NCBI RefSeq assembly: GCF_000757425.2
Contig: NZ_JPKR02000003.1
Span: 496,001-560,000 of the forward strand
Length of the DNA: 64,000 nucleotides
Direction of reading: 5' to 3'
DNA from: Tatumella morbirosei
GTDB taxonomy: Bacteria; Pseudomonadota; Gammaproteobacteria; Enterobacterales; Enterobacteriaceae
Below the pieces are notes generated by a model, which worked only from the letters and a program-made list of their open reading frames with translations, was not told where the DNA came from and ran no database searches. This document shows positions 52,556 to 61,792 of the stretch, in pieces. The position numbers and the translations under genes were made by a program. Each line of letters starts with the position of its first letter. The stretch's first letter is position 1.

Positions 52556-55500
52556 ATGGCAACCACCACCACAATGGGTGTAAAGCTGGACGAAGATACC
52601 AGGGAGCGGCTAAAACTCGCCGCACAAAAGATAGACCGGACGCCTCATTGGTTGATTCGCCAGGCGGTGTTTAATTTGCTGGAGGCAATTGAATCCGGTA
52701 ACAGCCCTTGGGCTTCTGAGCAGCTTGCTGGCGGCCATGAACCCGACGCCTTCCCCGTCAAAGAAGAGAACGTGCAGCCCTTTCTGGATTTCGCTGAGCA
52801 GGTCCTGCCACAGTCGGTGATCCGTTCAACCATTACTGCGGCATGGCGTCGCCCGGAAACTGATGCCGTTCCGATGATCCTTGAGCAGGCACGCCTGACC
52901 CCGGCTCTGTCAGAGAAGACTCAGCAGCTGGCTTTGCAACTGGCCGAAAAGTTACGTCAGCAAAAAGTCAGCAGTGGTCGTGCCGGGATGGTGCAGAGCC
53001 TGTTACAGGAGTTTTCTCTGTCATCACAGGAAGGTGTGGCACTGATGTGTCTGGCAGAAGCGCTGTTGCGTATTCCGGATAAACCCACGCGTGATGCCTT
53101 AATCCGCGATAAGATCAGCCACGGTAACTGGCAGTCTCACCTCGGCCGCAGTTCCTCTCTGTTTGTTAATGCCGCGACCTGGGGATTACTGGTGACCGGC
53201 AAACTGGTTGCTACCCATAATGAAGCCAACCTGTCACGTTCCCTTAACCGAATTATCGGTAAAAGTGGTGAGCCGGTGGTGCGTAAAGGGGTAGATATGG
53301 CCATGCGTCTGATGGGGGAGCAGTTTGTCACCGGCGAGACTATCGCTGAAGCCCTGGCTAACGCCCGGAAACTGGAGGATAAAGGTTTCCGCTACTCCTA
53401 CGATATGCTGGGTGAAGCCGCCCTGACGCACAAAGACGCCGAAGCTTACCTGCTCTCCTACCAGCAAGCGATTCATGCCATCGGTAAAGCATCCAACGGC
53501 CGGGGCATTTATGAAGGACCGGGAATCTCGATCAAACTGTCAGCTCTGCACCCTCGCTATCAACGGGCACAGTATGACAGGGTCATGGCGGAACTTTATC
53601 CGGTGCTGAAATCCCTGACCTTGCTGGCCCGTGAATATGACATCGGTATCAATATAGATGCGGAGGAGGCTGACAGGCTGGAACTGTCACTCGATCTGCT
53701 GGAAAAACTCTGTTTTGAACCGGAACTCGAAGGCTGGAACGGTATAGGCTTTGTGATCCAGGCCTACCAGAAACGGTGTCCGTTCGTGATAGATTCTCTG
53801 ATTGATCTGGCACAGCGTAGTCACCGCCGTTTGATGATTCGTCTGGTCAAAGGTGCGTACTGGGACAGCGAAATTAAACGTGCCCAGACAGAGGGGCTGG
53901 AAGGCTATCCGGTCTATACGCGTAAAATCTATACCGATGTCTCTTATCTGGCCTGTGCCCGTAAATTGCTGTCAGTACCCAACCTGATTTATCCGCAATT
54001 TGCTACCCACAATGCACAGAGTCTGGCAGCGATTTATCAGTTGGCAGGCAACAACTACTATCCTGGCCAGTACGAATTTCAGTGTCTCCATGGTATGGGG
54101 GAGCCGTTGTATGAACAGGTTGTGGGGCCGCTGTCTGAAGGAAAACTTAACCGTCCATGCCGCATCTATGCCCCGGTGGGTACTCATGAAACACTGCTGG
54201 CTTACCTGGTCAGACGTCTGCTGGAAAATGGTGCCAACACTTCGTTTGTTAACCGGATAGCCGATAAGACCTTATCTCTCGATGACCTGATTACTGACCC
54301 TGTGCTGGCGACCGAACAACTGGCCCGGGAGGAAGGGGTCACCGGTTTGCCACATCCGAAAATCCCGTTGCCGCGTGAGTTGTATCACAGCGATCGCCAA
54401 AACTCTTCCGGACTTGATCTGGCCAATGAACATCGTTTGGCCTCTTTATCCAGCGCCCTGTTGAACAGTGCCACCAGTCCCTGGCTGGCTGAACCACTGA
54501 TTGATGCTGAACCACTGGCGGAGCAGCAGCGGCCGGACGCTCTGCCGGTATTCAATCCGTCAGCAATCCGGGACATTGTCGGTTACGTCCGGGAATCTAC
54601 CGAACAGGAAGTCACCGCCGCCCTGAAAGCCAGCAACGCCGCCTGTACTATCTGGTTTGCTACCCCTCCGGGGGAACGGGCAACTATCCTCGAAAACGCG
54701 GCCATGATGATGGAAGATCAGATACAGACACTGATTGGTATCCTGGTCCGTGAAGCCGGAAAAACGTTTCAGAACGCTATCGCAGAAGTGCGGGAAGCCG
54801 TAGATTTCCTGCGTTATTATGCCGCTGCAGTCGCCGCTGATTTTGATAATGAGACTCACCGCCCGCTGGGTCCGGTGGTCTGTATCAGTCCCTGGAACTT
54901 CCCGTTGGCTATATTCACGGGTCAGATAGCTGCAGCGCTTGCCGCCGGTAACGCCGTACTGGCCAAACCTGCTGAACAGACACCACTGATTGCCATGCGG
55001 GCAGTACAAATCATGCATGAGGCCGGGGTTCCGAAGGGCGTACTACAGTTACTGCCTGGTAAGGGAGAAACGACGGGGGCACAGCTGGTCGCCGATTCTT
55101 CCATTCGCGGAGTCATCTTCACCGGCTCGACGGCAGTAGCCTCTTTGTTACAACGTAACCTGTCTGGCCGGCTGGATCCCCGTGGACAACCTGTGCCATT
55201 AGTTGCTGAGACTGGTGGTGTTAACGCCATGATAGTCGACTCCTCTGCACTGACTGAGCAGGTCGTGGCTGATGTGATAGTTTCTGCTTTTGACAGCGCG
55301 GGTCAGCGTTGTTCTGCCCTGCGGTTATTGTGCCTGCAGGAAGATATTGCCGACCATACGCTGGAAATGTTGCGGGGAGCAATGGCCGAATATCGTACAG
55401 GTAACCCGGAACTTCTGACGACCGATATTGGGCCGGTTATTGATGAAGAGGCTCAACAGATGATTGAGCAACATATTGCCTCAATGGCAGAACAAGGCTT

Positions 55501-56509
55501 TAAAGTGAGCCGGATTACTCATAAAGATAGCGATAAACTGACAGCGCTGAATAACGGACGCTTTGTAGTCCCGGCACTGATTGAGATAAATCGTCCGACA
55601 GATTTACAGCGAGAGGTGTTCGGTCCGGTGCTGCATGTGGTACGTTATGCCCGCAATCAGCTATCTTCTCTGATTGATGAGATTAATGCCACCGGCTATG
55701 GCCTGACATTCGGGGTTCATACCCGTATTGATGAGACCATTAATCACGTCACCCGTGATATTTGCGCCGGAAATCTCTATGTGAACCGGAATATCGTCGG
55801 CGCGGTGGTCGGAGTGCAACCCTTCGGTGGCGAGGGACTGTCTGGAACAGGACCAAAAGCCGGAGGGCCTCTCTATCTTTACCGGTTACTCTCCTCTCGT
55901 CCGGATAACGGCCCTAAACAGACATTATCACGACTGGCTTCACCGCTGGACGGTCAGGTTGTCTCTGCTGCGTTTTCAGCCCTCAGTGACTTTGCTTCAG
56001 CACAGGATAATCAGTTGCTGACGGCACAATGCCGACAGTTCGCTGAAAATAATCAGAGTCACACCCTGCGACTGCTTAACGGTCCCACCGGGGAACGTAA
56101 CAGTTACACACTACTGCCACGGGAAAGGATATGGTGCGTAGCAGATAATCAGCAGGATGCCTTTTGCCAGCTTGCGGCCGTTACCTGCACCGGTTGTCGC
56201 GTATTATGGAATGATAATGAGCTGACCCGCAGCTGGCTGGAACAGCTTCCTGCAGAGGTTCGACAGCAGATTGATTTGAGTGATACTCCAGCCAGTCAGC
56301 CCTATGACGCGGTAATTTTTCACGGCGATGCTGATCAGTTAATTCTGTTATGCAAAGAGGTTGCCGGACGCAATGGCCCGATTGTTTCGGTACAGGGATT
56401 TTCCCGGGGAGAATCAGCTATCCTCACCGAAAGGTTACTCCTTGAACGTGCGGTCAGTATCAACACTGCCGCTGCCGGAGGTAATGCCAGTCTGATGACT
56501 ATCGGCTAA
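52556..56509 (+). CDS. putA: Trifunctional PutA: repressor, proline dehydrogenase, P5C dehydrogenase
   Basis: PutA oxidises proline to glutamate in two steps and represses the put genes. The 1317-aa product (E. coli 1320) has an N-terminal ribbon-helix-helix domain (residues 1-47, MGVKLDEDTRERLKLAA). The FAD-binding proline dehydrogenase barrel (about 250-570) has MIRLVKGAYWDSEIKRAQ and ATHNAQS. The aldehyde dehydrogenase domain (about 600-1110) has VAETGGVNAMI and catalytic Cys919 in DSAGQRCSALR. A C-terminal domain follows. The ATG has a GGAG site. When proline is present PutA moves to the membrane and passes electrons to quinone (family knowledge). Confidence 0.97.
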   Translation: MATTTTMGVKLDEDTRERLKLAAQKIDRTPHWLIRQAVFNLLEAIESGNSPWASEQLAGGHEPDAFPVKEENVQPFLDFAEQVLPQSVIRSTITAAWRRPETDAVPMILEQARLTPALSEKTQQLALQLAEKLRQQKVSSGRAGMVQSLLQEFSLSSQEGVALMCLAEALLRIPDKPTRDALIRDKISHGNWQSHLGRSSSLFVNAATWGLLVTGKLVATHNEANLSRSLNRIIGKSGEPVVRKGVDMAMRLMGEQFVTGETIAEALANARKLEDKGFRYSYDMLGEAALTHKDAEAYLLSYQQAIHAIGKASNGRGIYEGPGISIKLSALHPRYQRAQYDRVMAELYPVLKSLTLLAREYDIGINIDAEEADRLELSLDLLEKLCFEPELEGWNGIGFVIQAYQKRCPFVIDSLIDLAQRSHRRLMIRLVKGAYWDSEIKRAQTEGLEGYPVYTRKIYTDVSYLACARKLLSVPNLIYPQFATHNAQSLAAIYQLAGNNYYPGQYEFQCLHGMGEPLYEQVVGPLSEGKLNRPCRIYAPVGTHETLLAYLVRRLLENGANTSFVNRIADKTLSLDDLITDPVLATEQLAREEGVTGLPHPKIPLPRELYHSDRQNSSGLDLANEHRLASLSSALLNSATSPWLAEPLIDAEPLAEQQRPDALPVFNPSAIRDIVGYVRESTEQEVTAALKASNAACTIWFATPPGERATILENAAMMMEDQIQTLIGILVREAGKTFQNAIAEVREAVDFLRYYAAAVAADFDNETHRPLGPVVCISPWNFPLAIFTGQIAAALAAGNAVLAKPAEQTPLIAMRAVQIMHEAGVPKGVLQLLPGKGETTGAQLVADSSIRGVIFTGSTAVASLLQRNLSGRLDPRGQPVPLVAETGGVNAMIVDSSALTEQVVADVIVSAFDSAGQRCSALRLLCLQEDIADHTLEMLRGAMAEYRTGNPELLTTDIGPVIDEEAQQMIEQHIASMAEQGFKVSRITHKDSDKLTALNNGRFVVPALIEINRPTDLQREVFGPVLHVVRYARNQLSSLIDEINATGYGLTFGVHTRIDETINHVTRDICAGNLYVNRNIVGAVVGVQPFGGEGLSGTGPKAGGPLYLYRLLSSRPDNGPKQTLSRLASPLDGQVVSAAFSALSDFASAQDNQLLTAQCRQFAENNQSHTLRLLNGPTGERNSYTLLPRERIWCVADNQQDAFCQLAAVTCTGCRVLWNDNELTRSWLEQLPAEVRQQIDLSDTPASQPYDAVIFHGDADQLILLCKEVAGRNGPIVSVQGFSRGESAILTERLLLERAVSINTAAAGGNASLMTIG

Positions 56510-56516
56510 CCGCTCT

Positions 56517-56545
56517 GTCCCGTGGTGCTTCCTGCGCCACGGGAC
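56517..56545 (+). terminator. Hairpin after putA
   Basis: GTCCCGTGG/CCACGGGAC is a 9-bp stem around an 11-base loop, 7 bp after the putA stop, with only a weak T-rich tail. Confidence 0.6.
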
Positions 56546-56787
56546 CTCCTGAATTTATTCCTCTTAGGCCCTTTTCCTGGCACACTCACCTGCCCCATTC
56601 CCTTGTTTTCTCTGCCTGCTGATGCCCATTGACCAGTCTTGAGGCTAAACGCTGTTTACCGCGTGATTATTTGAAATCATAGTAGTCAGCACTTTCTCCG
56701 TTTGTAGTTCCGTCCGTTTAGACAGATATAAACTACGTCGGTGCAAATCTTTTCTCTGTGTTATTTAATGCCAAGGATAAAGTACTG

Positions 56788-56910
56788 ATGAACTTAACTA
56801 CCGCTGCTTTATTAATCATTGCTGTTATTTTGGTCGCGACCGCCATCTATAGTTTATATTCATACCTGAAAGAAAGAAGATACAAAAAGTTTCCAACGTT
56901 TCGGCGTTAA
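56788..56910 (+). CDS. Small single-span membrane protein, 40 aa (copy B)
   Basis: The frame encodes 40 residues, starting MNLTTAALLIIAVILVA, with one hydrophobic span (about residues 5-24), then SLYSYLKERRY and a basic tail ending TFRR. An AAGGA ribosome site lies 10 bases before the ATG. It has the same length and design as the gene at 47488, sharing SL-x-SYL-[RK]-[DE]-[KR]-R and the final RR. It stands alone between putA and a convergent AraC gene. Function is unknown. Confidence 0.72.
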   Translation: MNLTTAALLIIAVILVATAIYSLYSYLKERRYKKFPTFRR

Positions 56911-56971
56911 TACTGGAAAATTAAACTTTAAAAATAAATGAAAACATAATGATTACAGATGTAATAAACTG

Positions 56972-57961
56972 TCACTCAGCACTTAACGAAGATATACCAG
57001 AATGCGCACAATGATAATCACGCCATAATTTGGGTGTTACCTGGTATCTTTCACGAAATAATTTACCAAACCGTGAATGACTGACAAAACCACATTTCCA
57101 GGAAATCATTTCGATACGCATCTCCGGATGCGTTTCAAGTAATTCACGGGCAGCATTTAAACGGCACTCACGTATCACGGCCATCACCGACGTATTTTGT
57201 TCCTGAAATGCCCGATCCAGGCTGGCTCTGGAGCATTTCATCATCACCGACAGTAAATCCGGATTAAGATCATGTAACAAATAGTTCTGTTGAATCAATG
57301 AGCTGGCACTGTTAAATAACCATGCACGTTTCCCGGTGGCCTGCAGTCCTTTTTCCTGAGCGATATCAGATAACAGCAGCAATCCCATATTCATTAAACC
57401 GTCAACTACGGTTTCGGTTTCCCGCTGTGATAAAGAGTGAGAGTGACTATCCAGTAACTGCATATGGGATTTTATAAACCCCGACAGTGGATGTTTATCA
57501 ACCACCACCACAGGGGTATTAATTTTACCAATGAATAATGGGGAGCTAAGCGTGTTCGAGGGAATAACATACAACTGCTTTACCCCTTTCGCATGATAGT
57601 GATAAAAATCCGCACGCTGATGAATAAACAAACTTCCCGGGCGAACACGTGCCGCTACCGAACGGTCTCGACCACTGACTAATTGCTCTCCTTCCATCAA
57701 CATGGAAATAAATACCGAAGTTTCGGCGACGGCATGTGGATCAAATATAGTCTGATTGTCAGAGCCCATTGCACTGCAGTAATCTCCACCGGTTGCGGAA
57801 ATCGTTTTATGTTTGGCAATAATATCTTCTGGTCGTCGGTTATTAACTACACGAATACCATAACAGCTTAGATTTTCTTCAATATCATGAAAGCGCTTTT
57901 CCGGATCAATATCCGAGGCTTCCAGGATATGCTGGGTATATAATGATGATGGCCGGGTCAT
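56972..57961 (-). CDS. AraC-family transcriptional regulator
   Basis: The 329-aa product has a C-terminal double helix-turn-helix AraC/XylS domain (about residues 225-325; LLSVMMKCSRASLDRAFQEQ and ISWKCGFVSHSRFGKLFRERYQVTP). The N-terminal half is a sensing domain of the AraC-binding-like type (VRPGSLFIHQRADFYHY). It has no obvious partner gene next to it: the small membrane gene converges on it and the CMD gene lies upstream on the same strand, 168 bp away. The target is unknown. Confidence 0.87.
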   Translation of the reverse strand: MTRPSSLYTQHILEASDIDPEKRFHDIEENLSCYGIRVVNNRRPEDIIAKHKTISATGGDYCSAMGSDNQTIFDPHAVAETSVFISMLMEGEQLVSGRDRSVAARVRPGSLFIHQRADFYHYHAKGVKQLYVIPSNTLSSPLFIGKINTPVVVVDKHPLSGFIKSHMQLLDSHSHSLSQRETETVVDGLMNMGLLLLSDIAQEKGLQATGKRAWLFNSASSLIQQNYLLHDLNPDLLSVMMKCSRASLDRAFQEQNTSVMAVIRECRLNAARELLETHPEMRIEMISWKCGFVSHSRFGKLFRERYQVTPKLWRDYHCAHSGISSLSAE

Positions 57962-58129
57962 AATAATTTTCGAATCTGCCCGCAGGCGGAGATGAGACTA
58001 TACAACAACCTTACAAAATTTCCCGGCCAAACACCATTAATGAATCATAAATTTTTCTTGTGAAAATATGTCACCGGAATGGCTAACCAAAAACAGAATA
58101 CGGTGCCTTTTCAGGTGATCAGACTCTGA

Positions 58130-58543
58130 TTACCTTCCAGTTTCACTGGCTACTGTCGTCGCCTCTTCAGGAGGCAGAATATCGCGTATATTCACCAGGG
58201 CATTACGCACTGCCGCACCTCCGGCGTAAAACAACAACTGTAATATACTCTCGATGATCTCTACCCTGCTGGCTCCGGCATTCAATGCTGCCAGCGTGTG
58301 TGCCCGTAACTGAGGAACCGGATGGCCCAGGGTAACGCACGACGCAATCACCACCAGTTCCCGAATTTTAGGATCTAATCCCGGCCGGCTCAAAATACCG
58401 CCCATCGCCCATTCGATGGAAATATCGGTAAAGTCCGGACAAAGGCCGGCCATATCCTGTTGCAGGGCCTCTCCGGCCCCGTTACCGTACAAACTTTCAA
58501 ACAGTTGCGTACCTCGCTGGCGTAATTCGGGATGACTTAGCAT
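58130..58543 (-). CDS. Carboxymuconolactone decarboxylase (CMD) family protein
   Basis: The 137-aa product is a CMD/AhpD-fold protein. It resembles the PcaC branch (SRPGLDPKIRELVVIASCVTLGHPVPQLRAH, ALNAGASRVEIIESI), with a single cysteine rather than the CxxC of AhpD. A decarboxylase role or a thiol role cannot be told apart here, and no other protocatechuate-pathway gene is near. An AAGGA site precedes the ATG. It is divergent from a LysR regulator, which is the likely controller. Confidence 0.82.
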   Translation of the reverse strand: MLSHPELRQRGTQLFESLYGNGAGEALQQDMAGLCPDFTDISIEWAMGGILSRPGLDPKIRELVVIASCVTLGHPVPQLRAHTLAALNAGASRVEIIESILQLLFYAGGAAVRNALVNIRDILPPEEATTVASETGR

Positions 58544-58645
58544 GTTCTGATTCCTTGATAGTGGGATTAACGTTATTAAAATTGATTAACCCCACTTGAT
58601 AAACATCGATATACTTTTATCTTTCACAAGTATTACCTGGCAATC

Positions 58646-59554
58646 ATGAACAAACTTGAAAGTATGGCGATTTTTACCCGGGTTGCAGAAAAAGGCAGTT
58701 TTGCCGCGGTCGCAGAAGAAGTGGGAATCAGTGGCACCATGGTCGGCCTGCATATTAAAGCCCTGGAAAAAATGCTCGGTGTCAGACTACTGCACCGTAC
58801 AACCCGACGGCAAAGCCTGACTGAATTTGGCCTCAGTTACTATCAGCGCTGTTGTGAAATTCTGGCCCGCGTGGATGAAGCAGAATCACTGGCCGGGGAG
58901 CTGCAATCTTCACCCCGCGGCCGGCTGCGGGTAGCGTCGCCGGTTACTTTTGGTGTTCATGCCCTATCCCCGTTATGCGCTGAATTTCTGACCCTCTACC
59001 CACAGGTTAATCTGGAGCTGGTACTGAGTGATGTAATACCCGATATGGCCGAACAGGCCATAGATATCGCGATTCGTATTGGTGAAACAGACAATATTAA
59101 CGCATTCGTCGCTCGCTCACTGGCCCCCTACCGTTCCGTGATTTGTGCTACCACGGATTATCTGAGCCGTTACGGGATGCCACAGCGGCCGGAAGACTTG
59201 AGCAACCATCGCTGCCTGGGATTCGCACATCCACAGGCCAGTAAGCACTGGACTCTTCAATCGGGAGGACATCCTTTGCGCATCCCTGTCAGTCTGTGCA
59301 TGTCGGTAAATAATGGTGAAGCATTGCGTGCAGCAGCACTTAAAGGGCTGGGAATTATTATGCAGCCGGAAATTCTGCTGGCAGAAGACATTGTGCAACA
59401 TCGGCTGATTCCGTTGCTGAATGATTTTCTTCCGCCAGCCAAGCCGGTACAGGTGGTTAGCTTTGCTGACCGGCAGCCGTTGCCGGGACATCGTCGTTTT
59501 ATCGAACTATTGATGTCCCGGTTTGGCAAACAGTTATCGGCACTCCGTAACTGA
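58646..59554 (+). CDS. LysR-family transcriptional regulator
   Basis: The 302-aa product has the N-terminal winged helix (MAIFTRVAEKGSFAAVAEEVGISGTMVGLHIKALEKMLGVRLL HRTTRR pattern, residues 8-52) and a substrate-binding domain. It belongs to the DsdC/PtxR-like subgroup with the SPVTFGVHALSPL motif. It is divergent from the CMD gene across 102 bp and probably regulates it. Its last 21 bp overlap the end of fliZ on the other strand. Confidence 0.9.
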   Translation: MNKLESMAIFTRVAEKGSFAAVAEEVGISGTMVGLHIKALEKMLGVRLLHRTTRRQSLTEFGLSYYQRCCEILARVDEAESLAGELQSSPRGRLRVASPVTFGVHALSPLCAEFLTLYPQVNLELVLSDVIPDMAEQAIDIAIRIGETDNINAFVARSLAPYRSVICATTDYLSRYGMPQRPEDLSNHRCLGFAHPQASKHWTLQSGGHPLRIPVSLCMSVNNGEALRAAALKGLGIIMQPEILLAEDIVQHRLIPLLNDFLPPAKPVQVVSFADRQPLPGHRRFIELLMSRFGKQLSALRN

Positions 59555-60055
59555 TTCGTTCGGTGTGTCTCCCGGGAAATAGCAGGCATATTTTGCCAGG
59601 GCTATGCGGTAATTTATCCGGCTTTTTTCCGGTAACAGTTGATCCCATAATTCGAAAGAATGATAGTCCGGCAATTTCTCCCGGGTGTAGCCTTGCTCCG
59701 TTAACGCCTGATCCAGTCGCCGTAAGCGCATGACATATTCCCTGATAGTCGCCAGACACAGGCATCCATCAGCCAGCAGTGCCTGCTTAAATGCCTGAAT
59801 ATCAAACAATGTCGGTTGACGACCATTACTGACGGTAGAACAAAACCGGCACACTGGTTCCAGCCGGGTCAAAAAGGCCTGCCACTCCTGTGCAGTGACC
59901 GGGCGATCCATATACATAATATCTTTATGAGTAATCAGTTTACCGGACAGTAACAGCCGCACGCGGCTGAGTTCATTGCCACAACTACTACAGTGATGCA
60001 GGGCATACTTATAATCGCGAATGTAGCGACTTAAACGCTGATAGTGAGTTTTCAT
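59534..60055 (-). CDS. fliZ: Flagellar regulator FliZ
   Basis: FliZ is a DNA-binding regulator that balances motility against RpoS-dependent genes. The 173-aa product (E. coli 183) keeps paired cysteines (HHCSSCGNEL, CRFCS) and the core-binding-like segment ATIREYVMRLRRLDQAL with NYRIALAKY. It follows fliA by 36 bp, as in enterics. The E. coli tcyJ gene that follows fliZ is absent; a convergent LysR gene is there instead. Confidence 0.9.
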   Translation of the reverse strand: MKTHYQRLSRYIRDYKYALHHCSSCGNELSRVRLLLSGKLITHKDIMYMDRPVTAQEWQAFLTRLEPVCRFCSTVSNGRQPTLFDIQAFKQALLADGCLCLATIREYVMRLRRLDQALTEQGYTREKLPDYHSFELWDQLLPEKSRINYRIALAKYACYFPGDTPNESVTECR

Positions 60056-60091
60056 GATTTTTTACGCGCTCCGGCGCTGAGTTTTTTTCCG

Positions 60092-60811
60092 TTAATCATC
60101 TTTCAGACGAGCGCGCAGCCGCTTAATTGCCTGACTGTGTAACTGGCTGACTCTTGATTCACCGACATTCAGAACAGCCCCTATCTCTTTAAGATTGAGT
60201 TCGTCCTGGTAGTAAAAGCTGAGGACTTGTTTTTCGCGTTCAGGCAGCCCCTCAATCGCTTCCAGCACCTGATTTCGCAGACTATGGTCGAGTAGCTGAT
60301 GTAACGGATTGCTTTCTTCACGATGTTCCATCATCAATTCCATACCGTCGCCGTTGTCTTCACATAACGTTTCCAACGAAAATAACTGACTGGTATTGGT
60401 TTCCATCAGAATCTGCCGGTATTCCGCCAGACTTATTCGCAGGAAGGAGGCAATCTCCTGCTCACTTGCCGGCTTACCCGTTGTCTGTTCCAGTTGAGCG
60501 ATCGCTGCAGCTACTTCACGGGCTTCGCGCCGGACGCGCCGGGGAACCCAGTCACGGCTGCGTAATTCGTCCAGCATTGCCCCTCTGATTCTTTGTACAG
60601 CGTAGGTCGTAAATGCCGTCCCCTGGGTTGCATCGTAACGGTCTATCGCATTCAGCAGACCTATTCCTCCGGCCTGAATCAGGTCATCGAGGTCAACGCT
60701 GGCGGGTAGTCGCACCTGCAGCCTTAAGGCTTCATGCCTTACCAGCTGTACATATTGCTGCCAGATATCCTGTTTATCAGTGACACCTTCGGCGGTATAT
60801 AAGCTCTCCAC
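60092..60811 (-). CDS. fliA: Flagellar sigma factor sigma-28 (FliA)
   Basis: It directs RNA polymerase to class III flagellar and chemotaxis promoters such as the one at 29177. The 239-aa product has region 2 (DLIQAGGIGLLNAIDRYDATQGTAFTTYA), region 3 and region 4 (LNLKEIGAVLNVGESRVSQLHSQAIKRLR). The start is GTG (GTGGAGAGCTTATAT), parallel to E. coli. It heads fliAZ. Confidence 0.96.
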   Translation of the reverse strand: MESLYTAEGVTDKQDIWQQYVQLVRHEALRLQVRLPASVDLDDLIQAGGIGLLNAIDRYDATQGTAFTTYAVQRIRGAMLDELRSRDWVPRRVRREAREVAAAIAQLEQTTGKPASEQEIASFLRISLAEYRQILMETNTSQLFSLETLCEDNGDGMELMMEHREESNPLHQLLDHSLRNQVLEAIEGLPEREKQVLSFYYQDELNLKEIGAVLNVGESRVSQLHSQAIKRLRARLKDD

Positions 60812-60913
60812 AATTCCATCCTGATTTGCCAGGGCCGTGGAGAAATTATCAACCGTCAGGGATAAGAACTATCGAAGGAAAAAAGAGTTAAAATTAAACG
60901 TGTTATGCGACTG

Positions 60914-60949
60914 AAAAATGCGCCGGTCAGGTGATGAGATGACCAGCGC
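60914..60949 (-). terminator. Terminator of the glycosyltransferase unit
   Basis: On the minus strand GCGCTGGTCA/TGACCGGCGC (one mismatch) with a 10-base loop is followed by ATTTTT, about 5 bp past the GT2 stop. Confidence 0.65.
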
Positions 60950-60954
60950 AGAAA

Positions 60955-61761
60955 CTACTGGCGGGAAGAAAAGTGCGCCCTGATACTCCGCAGAGAACGA
61001 ATCGCCGCCTGACGGTCGGCCACCGGCAATGTCGACAGTGCAAAACCATACTTATCTTCAAATTGCATGGCGGCGGTCAGGCAGATAGCCCGGAATGTCA
61101 GTTGGCTGCAGATAGTGGACTGGCGTGTGCTCCAGCCTTCGTCCCCCAGATAAGCTCCGGAGTTTTCGATATCAGCAAAATAGGAAAACGGCGGGTGCAT
61201 TCCCGCCCGGATGATACGCCAGCTATGTTCCACATGTTCCAGAGCATTATAGAACATCTCATCCATCAGCCCCGCCTGTTGCAGACAGCGGCGGCTGTAG
61301 TAGGAAAAGGCGCCAACACAACTGGGATAAAGAGGCAGACGAAATGAAGCATAGTCCACTTGCAATCTTGGCCGTGGCTGCCCTTGTGCATCAACGTTAT
61401 ACGGACCGTGTAATGCGAAATTAAAATGCTGTATTCCGGTCTCTGCAGAGGCTGAAATATAGCGTTCAAATACCTGTGGATCTTTCAGATAAATATCATC
61501 TTCAATCAGAAAAATGTGGTCGACATCCTGTGCCAGCAAATATCTGAGTGCGGTATTTTTACTGCATCCGACGCCCTGATTTTGCGGATTTTCCACCAGC
61601 ATCGCCTGTAACGAACGATATTCAGCGTCCGGCCGACCGTCATTAACAATAATCAACGCATCAATCTGGTCTTTGGGTAAAGTATTCCAGAGCCGGAGGA
61701 ACCCTGGCTTGCGGTTAAAGGTTACAATACCGACGCCGATGCGTCCCGATGGTCTGTTCAT
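60955..61761 (-). CDS. Family 2 glycosyltransferase
   Basis: The 268-aa product is a GT-A-fold glycosyltransferase. It has an N-terminal nucleotide-sugar region (GIGVGIVTFNRKPGFLRLW), a NQGVGCSKNTALRYLL segment and an acidic metal site in FLIEDDIYLKD. It has no membrane spans. An AGGAG site precedes the ATG. It follows a large glycosyltransferase gene by 31 bp and ends near fliA. In related genera such genes beside fliA/fliC glycosylate flagellin, so that is the favoured role here; an O-antigen role is the alternative. Confidence 0.82.
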   Translation of the reverse strand: MNRPSGRIGVGIVTFNRKPGFLRLWNTLPKDQIDALIIVNDGRPDAEYRSLQAMLVENPQNQGVGCSKNTALRYLLAQDVDHIFLIEDDIYLKDPQVFERYISASAETGIQHFNFALHGPYNVDAQGQPRPRLQVDYASFRLPLYPSCVGAFSYYSRRCLQQAGLMDEMFYNALEHVEHSWRIIRAGMHPPFSYFADIENSGAYLGDEGWSTRQSTICSQLTFRAICLTAAMQFEDKYGFALSTLPVADRQAAIRSLRSIRAHFSSRQ

Positions 61762-61792
61762 GACTTACTCCTGTAACTTTGCAAAGGCTGGT

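Noticed and set aside
54560-55018. A 152-codon minus-strand frame opposite putA
   Set aside because: It is an antisense shadow inside the aldehyde dehydrogenase domain of PutA.
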